Both the position numbers and the translations under genes were made by a program. Shown one piece after another: positions 42,346 through 49,358 of a stretch of DNA of 64,000 nucleotides. The notes beneath the pieces are model-generated. The model worked only from the letters and a program-made list of their open reading frames with translations. It was not told where the DNA came from and did not search any database. How positions within the stretch are numbered: the stretch's first letter is position 1; each line of letters opens with the position of its first letter. This DNA comes from Pseudanabaena cinerea FACHB-1277 (GTDB lineage: Bacteria; Cyanobacteriota; Cyanobacteriia; Pseudanabaenales; Pseudanabaenaceae), in assembly GCF_014696345.1 (NCBI RefSeq), contig NZ_JACJPY010000003.1, positions 61,467 through 125,466 on the forward strand, read 5' to 3'.

Positions 42346-43605
42346 TTAAACTAATGTTAGAGGTAAGCTTGACCAACTACAGTCACTTAATATACTTCCC
42401 ATACCTGAATCTGGTAGTCTTCCAGTTTTATAGTAATCAAACGGATATACTTCAATACTAAATACTGATTCCCAATACTCTAAAAACAAATTGTTTTCGT
42501 AAATACTGAATGATATATCATAAGTTCCAACAGATAATGGAAGCTTTTCTAAAGTTGCATATATTAGAGAAGGTTTATCAATTTTAAAACTAGATTGTGA
42601 CTGAAAACGACTACTGATAGTCATTATTCTATTGCCAGATGCACTAAATATAGCTATTTGAAAATCAATATTTGGTATGTTTATACCTTGGTAAAATTCA
42701 AAGCAAAATTTTATGCCTGAACCACATGGGACAGAGTTGGCTTTTTGATTACTTATATTCATGCAATAAAAATCAAAATTAGAATTTCTAAATATATATT
42801 TATCAACACAATGAGTTTTTTTGTTTGAGTTCCAGTACTGATTTATACAATCATTAGTATGTGAATTTCCCACTAAACTACCTTTTTCAATTAGAAAAGA
42901 TAAAGGACATAATTTTTCTATCGCTGCCATATTATGACTCACAAATAAGACCGTCCGTCCTTCCTTTTCCGCCACATCCTCCATCTTCCCCAAACACTTC
43001 TTCTGAAATGCCGCATCTCCCACCGCCAACACCTCATCCACAATCAAGATTTCAGGCTCCAAATGTGCCGCCACCGCAAACGCCAACCGTACATACATCC
43101 CCGAAGAATAATGCTTCACAGGCGTATCCAGAAACTTCGCCACCTCCGCAAAATCCACAATCTCATCAAACTTTTTATTAATCTCCGCCCGACTCATCCC
43201 CAAGATCGCACCATTCAAAAGAATATTTTCCCGTCCCGATAACTCAGGATGAAAACCCGTCCCCACCTCCAACAAACTCGCCACCCTGCCCTTAATCGAG
43301 ATTCTTCCCGAAGTTGGCTCCGTGATACGGCTTAGAATTTTTAATAAAGTTGACTTTCCTGCGCCATTGCGTCCGATGATGCCAACGCGATCGCCTTGCT
43401 TAATTTCAAACGACACATCCTTCAGCGCCCAAAACTCCTCATGGGCAGGGTCTGTTAACTTTTGTTGCGGACTAAAGATTTTTTGCTTCAAAGATCTTGC
43501 ACCATTAGCGATCGCATCACGCAAAGTATTATAGCGCTCTTGGCGCTGATGTCCAATCACATAGCGCTTGCTCAGATTTTCGACCTTAATCACCGTATCC
43601 GACAT
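42346..43605 (-). CDS. wzt: ABC transporter ATP-binding protein, Wzt type
   Basis: A 419-residue ABC ATPase for O-antigen or capsule export. The Wzt-type insert before Walker A (YNTLRDAIANGARSLKQKIF, residues 25-44) is followed by Walker A GRNGAGKS (78-85), signature YSSGMYVRLAFAV and Walker B ILIVDEVLAVGDAAF. The C-terminal domain (about 265-419) is the beta-sandwich that recognises the modified end of the glycan. The matching permease Wzm is not in the window. The 5' 190 bases are duplicated at 44113-44303. The N-terminal half has normal HIP1 content and the C-terminal half none, suggesting C-terminal domain replacement. Confidence 0.9.
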   Translation of the reverse strand: MSDTVIKVENLSKRYVIGHQRQERYNTLRDAIANGARSLKQKIFSPQQKLTDPAHEEFWALKDVSFEIKQGDRVGIIGRNGAGKSTLLKILSRITEPTSGRISIKGRVASLLEVGTGFHPELSGRENILLNGAILGMSRAEINKKFDEIVDFAEVAKFLDTPVKHYSSGMYVRLAFAVAAHLEPEILIVDEVLAVGDAAFQKKCLGKMEDVAEKEGRTVLFVSHNMAAIEKLCPLSFLIEKGSLVGNSHTNDCINQYWNSNKKTHCVDKYIFRNSNFDFYCMNISNQKANSVPCGSGIKFCFEFYQGINIPNIDFQIAIFSASGNRIMTISSRFQSQSSFKIDKPSLIYATLEKLPLSVGTYDISFSIYENNLFLEYWESVFSIEVYPFDYYKTGRLPDSGMGSILSDCSWSSLPLTLV

Positions 43606-43622
43606 ATTTAACCCAAAATTAT

Positions 43623-44057
43623 CTAAAAACAGATATCCCGCACTAAGACATCCTTAATCTCATAAGGACAAACCTCTGGAAACTGTAAGCCTGTTTCTTT
43701 AAAAGCATCCGCACAGGCTACCACATATATTTTATGCAACCATTCATCGACTAAATAGCGCTTCAAACTAGGACTATCTTCCAAATAAAGCGAAATATTC
43801 GCCCGCTCCCGTTGAATCGTTCCCGACCAACTCCGCGATCTTTTTTGTGGCTGATGATCCCACTTTAGCAAATGATGAACAATTAAACGCAAGCTGCTTA
43901 ATAAGCGATCGCGCTCCCGTTTCGACAAATCGCGCACCTCTTCAACTAAATTTTCAATGTCTAATTCCCCAAAACGTCCCGCCGCGATCAGATCTGCCAT
44001 CTGTTCAGCCCAAAGTCCATAGTCCTGCTCGTACAAAGTTTTGGTAGTTTTGGTCAT
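43623..44057 (-). CDS. DUF29 domain protein
   Basis: A 144-residue protein of the DUF29 family, abundant in cyanobacteria. Typical order: LYEQDYGLWAEQMADLIAAGRFGELDIENLVEEVRDL, KRERDRLLSSLRLIVHHLLKWDHQP, RSWSGTIQRER and CPYEIKDVLV at the end. Function unknown; members often sit beside Uma2 and toxin-antitoxin genes, as here. It lies between wzt and the duplicated wzt 5' fragment, so it appears to have been inserted or exchanged together with the duplication. Confidence 0.88.
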   Translation of the reverse strand: MTKTTKTLYEQDYGLWAEQMADLIAAGRFGELDIENLVEEVRDLSKRERDRLLSSLRLIVHHLLKWDHQPQKRSRSWSGTIQRERANISLYLEDSPSLKRYLVDEWLHKIYVVACADAFKETGLQFPEVCPYEIKDVLVRDICF

Positions 44058-44112
44058 GGCTCACAAGCTTCTATAAAAAGTCAATACTAAGCTTTGTTTC
44101 CTCGTATCTATT

Positions 44113-44303
44113 ATATCCTTCAGCGCCCAAAGCTAATCATGGGCAGGTTCTGCTAACTTTTGTTGAGGGTTAAAGATTTTTTGCTTCAAAGATCTTGCCC
44201 CATTAGCGATCGCATCACGCAAAGTATTATAACGCTCTTGGCGCTGATGTCCAATCACATAGCGCTTACTCAAATTTTCGACCTTAATCACCGTATCAGA
44301 CAT
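44113..44303 (-). pseudogene. Duplicated 5' fragment of wzt
   Basis: These 191 bases match the first 190 bases of wzt (43416-43605) at more than 90 percent by eye. The translation starts MSDTVIKVENLSKRYVIGHQ as in wzt and carries an in-frame stop at codon 57 (where wzt has HEEFW this has HD-stop-LW), then the similarity ends at WALKD. The homologous pieces flank the DUF29 gene as direct repeats. It is a recombination scar, not a functional gene. Confidence 0.9.
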
Positions 44304-44305
44304 AC

Positions 44306-44641
44306 TTAACTTAAAACCGCCAAAACTTGTTCAGGAAAACGATCTAATATTTTTAAAAGAGCCTTAGCCGTACCAACAGGATAGCGCTTGCCATGCTCCC
44401 AGTTATTTACAGTATTCACCGAAACACTAATCAACCGCGAAAACTCTACCTGACTTAACCCCAATCGCGATCGCACGCGCCGCACAAATTTCGCCATTTC
44501 CTGCATCGCTTCTCCATCATCTACAGCCTGTTGCAAAGCAATCTGTTCATCCGTAGTCGCATCAACTTGCACAGGATCAATACGCCCGATGTCTAAGAAA
44601 TCTGGATCAGTAGGATCAATCCTTAGCATTGTCATTTTCAT
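44306..44641 (-). CDS. XRE-family antitoxin-like DNA-binding protein
   Basis: A protein of up to 111 residues. The C-terminal helix-turn-helix (about 50-105: RVRSRLGLSQVEFSRLISVSVNTVNNWEHGKR) is of the NadS/HigA type; the N-terminal 50 residues are acidic and may neutralise a toxin. It overlaps the 3' end of the BrnT gene by 26 bases, or by less if ATG 44629 is used, so it is translationally coupled. BrnT is more often followed by the ribbon-helix-helix protein BrnA; an XRE partner is the less usual arrangement. Confidence 0.8.
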   Translation of the reverse strand: MKMTMLRIDPTDPDFLDIGRIDPVQVDATTDEQIALQQAVDDGEAMQEMAKFVRRVRSRLGLSQVEFSRLISVSVNTVNNWEHGKRYPVGTAKALLKILDRFPEQVLAVLS

Positions 44642-44897
44642 ATAGTTTGACCTCTCTAGAATTGGCTTTACGGGCTGAAATAATGCGAATCACATCCTTA
44701 CGGTAAGTATAGATCACAACAAACAACCGATTATCGATCATTCCCATCAGTTGATAACGGGCTTCTCCATAGCTATACCTAGTATCAGGACGGACAAGGC
44801 GATCGCGATCAAAAAATGCTCTTACTGCATAGGCAAAATCAAAACCCCTATCTCTGAAGCATATTTCGTTCTTCGTATCGTCCCACTCAAAATTCAT
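44616..44897 (-). CDS. brnT: BrnT-family ribonuclease toxin
   Basis: A 93-residue toxin with a RelE-like fold. Family blocks are all present: FEWDDTKNEICFRDRGFDF at the start, ALVRPD-like RLVRPDTRYSYGEARYQLMGM in the middle and IRIISARKANSREVKLYE at the end, containing the catalytic-type Arg/Lys residues. BrnT cleaves mRNA in stressed cells. It precedes the coupled XRE protein gene. The start is ATG 44897. Confidence 0.87.
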   Translation of the reverse strand: MNFEWDDTKNEICFRDRGFDFAYAVRAFFDRDRLVRPDTRYSYGEARYQLMGMIDNRLFVVIYTYRKDVIRIISARKANSREVKLYENDNAKD

Positions 44898-44912
44898 GCT
44901 TAGGTACTTAAC

Positions 44913-45314
44913 TTAAAAATTATCTGGCAATACCTTAATCACAAAATCCAAAATCGAACCCGCGATATCTAATGCTTCTTCAGCCTCATCTATCTCAGGC
45001 TCTATAGTATCACTAGGATATCTAAATTCCGTTGCATATGGGGTTAGGCTGTCTGCACTATCCTTCAAGTCTTGGAAACTAGGTTCAGATAAAGCGCACA
45101 AATCCACTAAAATATCAAGATCATGAGTTTTCCTAAATGCTACATTTTGATAGGTTAAATAAGCTTTCAAAGCTTTTTCAGCAGATTGCTGACAATGATA
45201 GACAACAGCATCTAGCAGAGACTCTTCGTGATTAAGTAGTACCCAAGCAACTTTGAGATCCCTTTGGCTTTTGTTAAGCCATTGCTGAACCTCCTCATAT
45301 CTGGCGCTATCCAT
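44913..45314 (-). CDS. HEPN domain protein (toxin of MNT-HEPN pair)
   Basis: A 133-residue all-helical protein. LNKSQRDLKVAWVLLNHEE, YHCQQSAEKALKAYLTYQNV and the HEPN motif FRKTHDLDILVDLC (Arg...His) mark the HEPN/HepT-like family, RNases in MNT-HEPN toxin-antitoxin systems. It overlaps the preceding minimal nucleotidyltransferase gene by eight bases, the usual order. The spacing of the Arg-x-x-His motif is shorter than in HepT RNases, as in the subgroup with KTHDL. Confidence 0.87.
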   Translation of the reverse strand: MDSARYEEVQQWLNKSQRDLKVAWVLLNHEESLLDAVVYHCQQSAEKALKAYLTYQNVAFRKTHDLDILVDLCALSEPSFQDLKDSADSLTPYATEFRYPSDTIEPEIDEAEEALDIAGSILDFVIKVLPDNF

Positions 45315-45633
45315 ACAAAACCCTACCCTGATTCAGCACTTGATAAACTAGTGAGCTACGGACATTAGCCTTACGCTCAACCTCTGCGCGAGTCATTACA
45401 ATAATATCTTTGGCTATACCAATCCCACGCAAAGCCCTATAAGCAGGACGCGATCGCCGATAACGCGGCTCATCGGAATGCGACACAATTACCATCAAGT
45501 CAATGTCGCTATCTTCATTAGGTTCACCATAGGCATAGGAGCCAAACAAAATTATCTGTTCTGGGTTCAGAGCCGCCGCTAGTTTTTGAGTAATCTGCCC
45601 TAATAGCTCAGAGGTTACTTGCTGCATCATCAA
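45307..45633 (-). CDS. Minimal nucleotidyltransferase (antitoxin of MNT-HEPN pair)
   Basis: A 108-residue nucleotidyltransferase. The signature LFGSYAYGEPNEDSDIDLMVI (GS...DxD) is near residue 30, and a further acidic residue is in KDIIVMT. In characterised MntA-HepT pairs such enzymes inactivate the HEPN RNase by transferring AMP to it. The gene directly follows a DUF29 gene on the same strand (6 bases) and overlaps the HEPN gene. Confidence 0.88.
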   Translation of the reverse strand: MMMQQVTSELLGQITQKLAAALNPEQIILFGSYAYGEPNEDSDIDLMVIVSHSDEPRYRRSRPAYRALRGIGIAKDIIVMTRAEVERKANVRSSLVYQVLNQGRVLYG

Positions 45634-45639
45634 ATCACT

Positions 45640-46077
45640 TTAAATTGCAGGGAAAAAGTCATGGTTCATGATCTCCTCTAAAGAAAAGGGACAAATTTCA
45701 GGAAAATTATCATCAGGTAAATCCGTCTCCGCGATCGCCAAATCTCTAGCTTCAGTCCAACTTTCTGTCAGAGCCTCTTCAAGACGGGACTTTAAACCAG
45801 GATTGCGACGTAATAATTTGTCAATGGATGTACGTTGCACACGAATTGTCGCACGCCAACTATTAGAGCGCCGCCAATGTTGTACTTGCCACTTTAGCAA
45901 ATGCGCGATCAATTGTATAAACCGAGACTCAAGTTGATCGTAATGTCGATTTCCCAAATCTGTAATTTCCTCAATTAAATGGGACAGATCTAACTGATCG
46001 AATTGTCGCTGACGCAAAATCTCTGATTGTTGATGCGTCCAAGTATAAAAATCTTCTTCATAAAGCATATTATTCAT
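45640..46077 (-). CDS. DUF29 domain protein
   Basis: A 145-residue DUF29 protein. LYEEDFYTWTHQQSEILRQRQ and LSHLIEEITDLGNRHYDQLESRFIQLIAHLLKWQ match the family start and middle; CPFSLEEIMN ends it. It is similar to, but clearly diverged from, the other DUF29 protein of the block at 43623-44057, so the two are not a recent duplication. The start overlaps the stop of the preceding Uma2 gene by eight bases. Confidence 0.88.
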   Translation of the reverse strand: MNNMLYEEDFYTWTHQQSEILRQRQFDQLDLSHLIEEITDLGNRHYDQLESRFIQLIAHLLKWQVQHWRRSNSWRATIRVQRTSIDKLLRRNPGLKSRLEEALTESWTEARDLAIAETDLPDDNFPEICPFSLEEIMNHDFFPAI

Positions 46078-46915
46078 TAGGGTTGATGCCTTGAGCGCGT
46101 AGTTGGGCTAGTAACTTTTGAGTAAGTTGGCGCTCTTTTTCTAAAAGAGACTCTGTTTGCTCGGCTCGTTGCTGCGCTTGCTCGGCTCGTTGCTGTGCTT
46201 GCTCGGCTTGTTGCTGCGCTTGCTCGGCTCGTTGCTGCGCTTGCTCGGCTCGTTGCTGCGCTTGTTTGGCAATCTCTAGATCGGTAGGTAATAAAGCGCC
46301 GTCCATTGTTGCCCACCGCAACCAAGTAGTAGTGGTGTCGAAATATGATCCATACCAATGCACCAATGCTAAACCTAGTTGCTGACTAATTAGCCTGCCT
46401 TGGGCATCGGGAATTATCGGCTCATAACCACGATCTTGAATAGAAAAACCTGCAAAATCATTAGGGTCGAAGGGATCGAACCAAAAATACTCTGGTACTC
46501 GCAATCGTTTTTGGTAAATCTCTTTTTTTTGCTGCTTATCCGATATTGCCGTACTTGTGGACAGCAATTCAATTACCACATCAGGACCTTTTCCTTCCTC
46601 CCATATCACCCAACTTTTGCGTTCTCCTCTCGGTACATCTAGCACCACAAATACATCGGGCCCGCGAAAATCATGATTTTTGACTTGATGGGGACTAAAG
46701 TAAACAAACATATTCCCCGCTACATAGGCATCCCGATTTGCTAACCAAGATGATAAAGGGTTAACGAGCAAATCCATCTGTAGTTTATGGCGAGCAGTTT
46801 CCATGGGTATACCATCATCGCAAGGTAATTGATCTTGGGTGGGGGGAATCTCAATTTCTGGCAAATTGTCTAACTTTGGCAAATTGTCTAGGTCAAGTAA
46901 TGCAGTTTCAGCCAT
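46070..46915 (-). CDS. Uma2 family endonuclease-fold protein with coiled-coil tail
   Basis: A 281-residue protein. The Uma2 core has FRGPDVFVVLDVPRGERKSWVIW, EEGKGPDVVIELLSTSTAISD and the RVPEYFWFDPFDP block. It ends in five heptads (AEQAQQR) encoded by near-identical 21-bp repeats (46143-46270), forming a coiled coil, as does the Uma2 protein at 36864-37709. It is the first gene of the overlapping run Uma2, DUF29, MNT, HEPN and probably drives the operon. Function of the family unknown. Confidence 0.87.
   Translation of the reverse strand: MAETALLDLDNLPKLDNLPEIEIPPTQDQLPCDDGIPMETARHKLQMDLLVNPLSSWLANRDAYVAGNMFVYFSPHQVKNHDFRGPDVFVVLDVPRGERKSWVIWEEGKGPDVVIELLSTSTAISDKQQKKEIYQKRLRVPEYFWFDPFDPNDFAGFSIQDRGYEPIIPDAQGRLISQQLGLALVHWYGSYFDTTTTWLRWATMDGALLPTDLEIAKQAQQRAEQAQQRAEQAQQQAEQAQQRAEQAQQRAEQTESLLEKERQLTQKLLAQLRAQGINPNE
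46143..46270 (-). repeat. 21-bp tandem repeat coding AEQAQQR heptads
   Basis: Five or so nearly identical 21-bp units (core GCTCGGCTCGTTGCTGCGCTT on the plus strand) encode successive coiled-coil heptads in the Uma2 protein. Such arrays expand and contract by slippage or recombination. Confidence 0.85.
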
Positions 46916-47010
46916 AATTGCCTCCTTGTTGCGCGATCGCCATTTATTTGTAGATTAGCTTAAATTCCTGCTGAGCATAAATGCTTTTGCTTAATGCAAT
47001 CTGAAATGCC

Positions 47011-47709
47011 TTAATCTTGAGCATTTTGCAACTGCTCAATTTCATAGATTACCCTTGCCTGACTTGATAATAGATGACTGCCGATAGCACTCAAAGCATC
47101 TTCATAGTTACCTTGGGCGATCGCATTGTAAATTTGCCGATGCTCAGAACGAATTTCTAAGACCTTAAGATTTTGCTGGATGGTCTGCATCCGTAATAGT
47201 GCCATTTTGTCAAATAATTGATCTAATAGCATGGCTAACCAAGGATTGCCAGAGCAGTCAGCGATCGCCCGATGAAACTGATAGTCAATGTGTAGTAGTT
47301 GATAACTAGTTAATTGGTTGGGTTGCTGATCATTGGCACGTTCTGCTTGCAAAATTGCCGTCTCGATTTTAGCGAGGCATTCCTGATTTACATTTTTGCA
47401 AGCTTCTAATACAGATTCACGCTCCAACACTAAGCGGCAACGATATAAATGTCTAGCATCATCGGTGGAAAAGCTCACCACTCGCAGGCTGCCATTGGCA
47501 TCAATCACAACTAGTTGCTCCTGCTGTAATTGTTGCAAGGCTTCTCGAATCGGTGTACGGCTAACCTGTAGTTTTTCGGCAATTTGCGTTTCGATCAACC
47601 GCGATCCCGCCAATAGCTCCCCCGACAATATTGCCGATCGCAAAACTTGGTAGGTTTGCTCTCGCAGCGATCGCGATCTTTGGATAGGGCGTGGTGACGA
47701 AAGCAACAA
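47011..47709 (-). CDS. GntR family (FadR/FCD) transcriptional regulator
   Basis: A 232-residue regulator. The winged helix (about 15-80) reads LREQTYQVLRSAILSGELLAGSRLIETQIAEKLQVSRTPIREALQQL; the FCD effector domain (about 95-220) has the metal-binding pattern with His/Asp in LLHIDYQFHRAIADCSGNP and SEHRQIYNAI. FCD regulators respond to small acids or amides. It is divergent from the M20 hydrolase gene, and a palindrome (GTATACA/TGTATAC, 47867-47886) lies between, so autoregulation and control of that gene are likely. The start is ATG 47709. Confidence 0.88.
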   Translation of the reverse strand: MLLSSPRPIQRSRSLREQTYQVLRSAILSGELLAGSRLIETQIAEKLQVSRTPIREALQQLQQEQLVVIDANGSLRVVSFSTDDARHLYRCRLVLERESVLEACKNVNQECLAKIETAILQAERANDQQPNQLTSYQLLHIDYQFHRAIADCSGNPWLAMLLDQLFDKMALLRMQTIQQNLKVLEIRSEHRQIYNAIAQGNYEDALSAIGSHLLSSQARVIYEIEQLQNAQD

Positions 47710-47866
47710 ATTAGTTCTCCAATAACTATGGGGTACAAAATATTTTATAGCTTGAGTCGCCTACCTTAAAACAGCGCAAAATATCCGAAATAATTTGCAG
47801 CAAGAAGTGTGGTAACTCACTTCATAGATTTGTGTTTTGATCAGACTGACAACAGCCATAGAATGC

Positions 47867-47886
47867 GTATACAGTATATTGTATAC
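47867..47886. promoter_or_regulatory. Probable operator of the GntR regulator
   Basis: GTATACA (47867-47873) and TGTATAC (47880-47886) are perfect inverted half-sites with a 6-base centre, 50 bases before the hydrolase ATG. TGTATAC-type half-sites fit FCD-class GntR operators. Its place in the divergent promoter region supports the call. Confidence 0.65.
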
Positions 47887-47936
47887 ATAGCCTTTGCAGT
47901 TAGTCTTTGCAGATTACTTATGGAATAATCCGAGTC

Positions 47937-49175
47937 ATGGTAGCTTTACTTTCCAAATTAGCGATAAATAGCGATCGCCTTTACCTCAGTATCAATGAAC
48001 TAGCAGAAATTGGTAAGCTAGATAATGGTGGTGTATGCCGCCTTGCTTTCTCTGAAGCCGATATCCAAGCAAGACAACTCGTATCACGCTGGATGCAAGA
48101 GGCAGGAATGGCAGTACGCAGTGATGCGGTTGGTAATATTATTGGTAGGTATGCAGGAACAAAATCGCAAGCAGCTTTGGCGACGGGATCGCACATTGAT
48201 ACAGTCCCCATTGGCGGGCGCTACGATGGTTGCTTGGGCGTGTTGGCGGGAATCGAAGTGGCGCGGGTACTTCATCAAAGTCAAACGCGGTTGCGTCATC
48301 CCTTTGAAGTGATCGTTTTTAGTGACGAAGAAAATAGTGTAATTGGTTGCAAGGCGATCGCGGGCAATGCTCCCACTGACCCCGAACGCTATCGTCGCAA
48401 AGATGGTACGGATATTCAAACCTGTTTGCAGATGGTTGGCGGTGATTGGGATAAATTACATACTGCCCAGCGCGATCGCTCGGAAATCGCCGCCTTTATC
48501 GAACTCCATGTGGAGCAGGGAGGCGTGCTAGAAGCCAAAAATAAACAGATCGGCGTAGTGACGGGCATTGTCGGGCAATATCGCTATATGGTGCGGATCG
48601 TTGGTCGTCCCAACCATGCTGGCACAACGCCCATGAATATGCGAAAAGATGCCCTCGTTGCCGCATCCCGGTTAGTGCTTGCCATTAATCGTCTCGGCAT
48701 GGAAACCATCGGCGATCAAGTTGCCACCGTTGGGCATCTGACCGTTTCACCCAATGGCACAAATGTTGTGCCTGCATTGGTGAATTTAAGTATCGATTTA
48801 CGCGATCTCTCAGAGGAGAATCTGCAATATTTAATTACAGAAATCAAAAAAGAAGCAGTGGCGATCGCCGCTAACACTGGCACGGAAATCACCTTTGAGC
48901 AAAAGCTTCACGTCTTGCCCACCCTTGCGAAACCCGAACTCATGGCAACGATCGCCGATGTTTGCAAACAGCTAGATCTGAGCTACGACTATTTACCCAG
49001 TCGTGCAGGACATGACGCACAGGAAATCGGGCGCTTCACTGATATGGCGATGATTTTCGTGCCTAGTCGCGATGGCATCAGCCATTCTGAAGAAGAATAC
49101 ACCTCCCCAGAGCAATGCGCTCAAGGGGCAGAGGTATTGTTGCAAACGCTTTTGGCGATCGATAAGAGTTATTAG
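47937..49175 (+). CDS. M20 family N-carbamoyl amino acid/allantoate amidohydrolase
   Basis: A 412-residue dinuclear metal hydrolase. Metal ligands: H in GSHIDTVPIGG, D in GGRYDGCLGV, EE in FSDEENSVIG, H in ELHVEQGGVLE and H in DGISHSEEEYTS; the dimerisation-site HAGTTPM and SRAGHDAQ blocks are those of the AllC/HyuC/ureidopropionase-like branch. It cleaves a ureido (carbamoyl) group, releasing ammonia and CO2. Allantoate, N-carbamoyl amino acids or ureidomalonate are all possible substrates. ATG 47937 is chosen over TTG 47907. A heptamer array begins at its stop codon. Confidence 0.85.
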   Translation: MVALLSKLAINSDRLYLSINELAEIGKLDNGGVCRLAFSEADIQARQLVSRWMQEAGMAVRSDAVGNIIGRYAGTKSQAALATGSHIDTVPIGGRYDGCLGVLAGIEVARVLHQSQTRLRHPFEVIVFSDEENSVIGCKAIAGNAPTDPERYRRKDGTDIQTCLQMVGGDWDKLHTAQRDRSEIAAFIELHVEQGGVLEAKNKQIGVVTGIVGQYRYMVRIVGRPNHAGTTPMNMRKDALVAASRLVLAINRLGMETIGDQVATVGHLTVSPNGTNVVPALVNLSIDLRDLSEENLQYLITEIKKEAVAIAANTGTEITFEQKLHVLPTLAKPELMATIADVCKQLDLSYDYLPSRAGHDAQEIGRFTDMAMIFVPSRDGISHSEEEYTSPEQCAQGAEVLLQTLLAIDKSY

Positions 49176-49250
49176 CTTTTGGCTTTTAGCTTTTAGCTTT
49201 TAGCTTTTAGCCGTTAGCTTTTAGCTTTTAGCCGTTAGCTTTTAGCTTTT
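49174..49250 (+). repeat. Heptanucleotide array, left side (AGCTTTT)
   Basis: Eleven consecutive 7-bp units in perfect phase, mostly AGCTTTT with variants GGCTTTT and AGCCGTT, starting one base before the end of the hydrolase stop. This is the type called STRR in filamentous cyanobacteria. The mirror-image array lies at 53133-53230. Confidence 0.95.
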
Positions 49251-49305
49251 AATTCATTTTCTTTCTGTCAATTGTTTTTGCAACCAATTACCCCAATAGC
49301 CAAAA

Positions 49306-49345
49306 CCTAACCGCTAACCGCTAACCGCTAACCGCTAACCGCTAA
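49306..49345 (+). repeat. Heptanucleotide array, left side (CCGCTAA)
   Basis: Five perfect CCGCTAA units (49311-49345) preceded by a partial one, ending 13 bases before the ATG of the amidohydrolase gene and leaving no room for a normal Shine-Dalgarno sequence. Confidence 0.95.
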
Positions 49346-49358
49346 CTGCCCAAAAACT

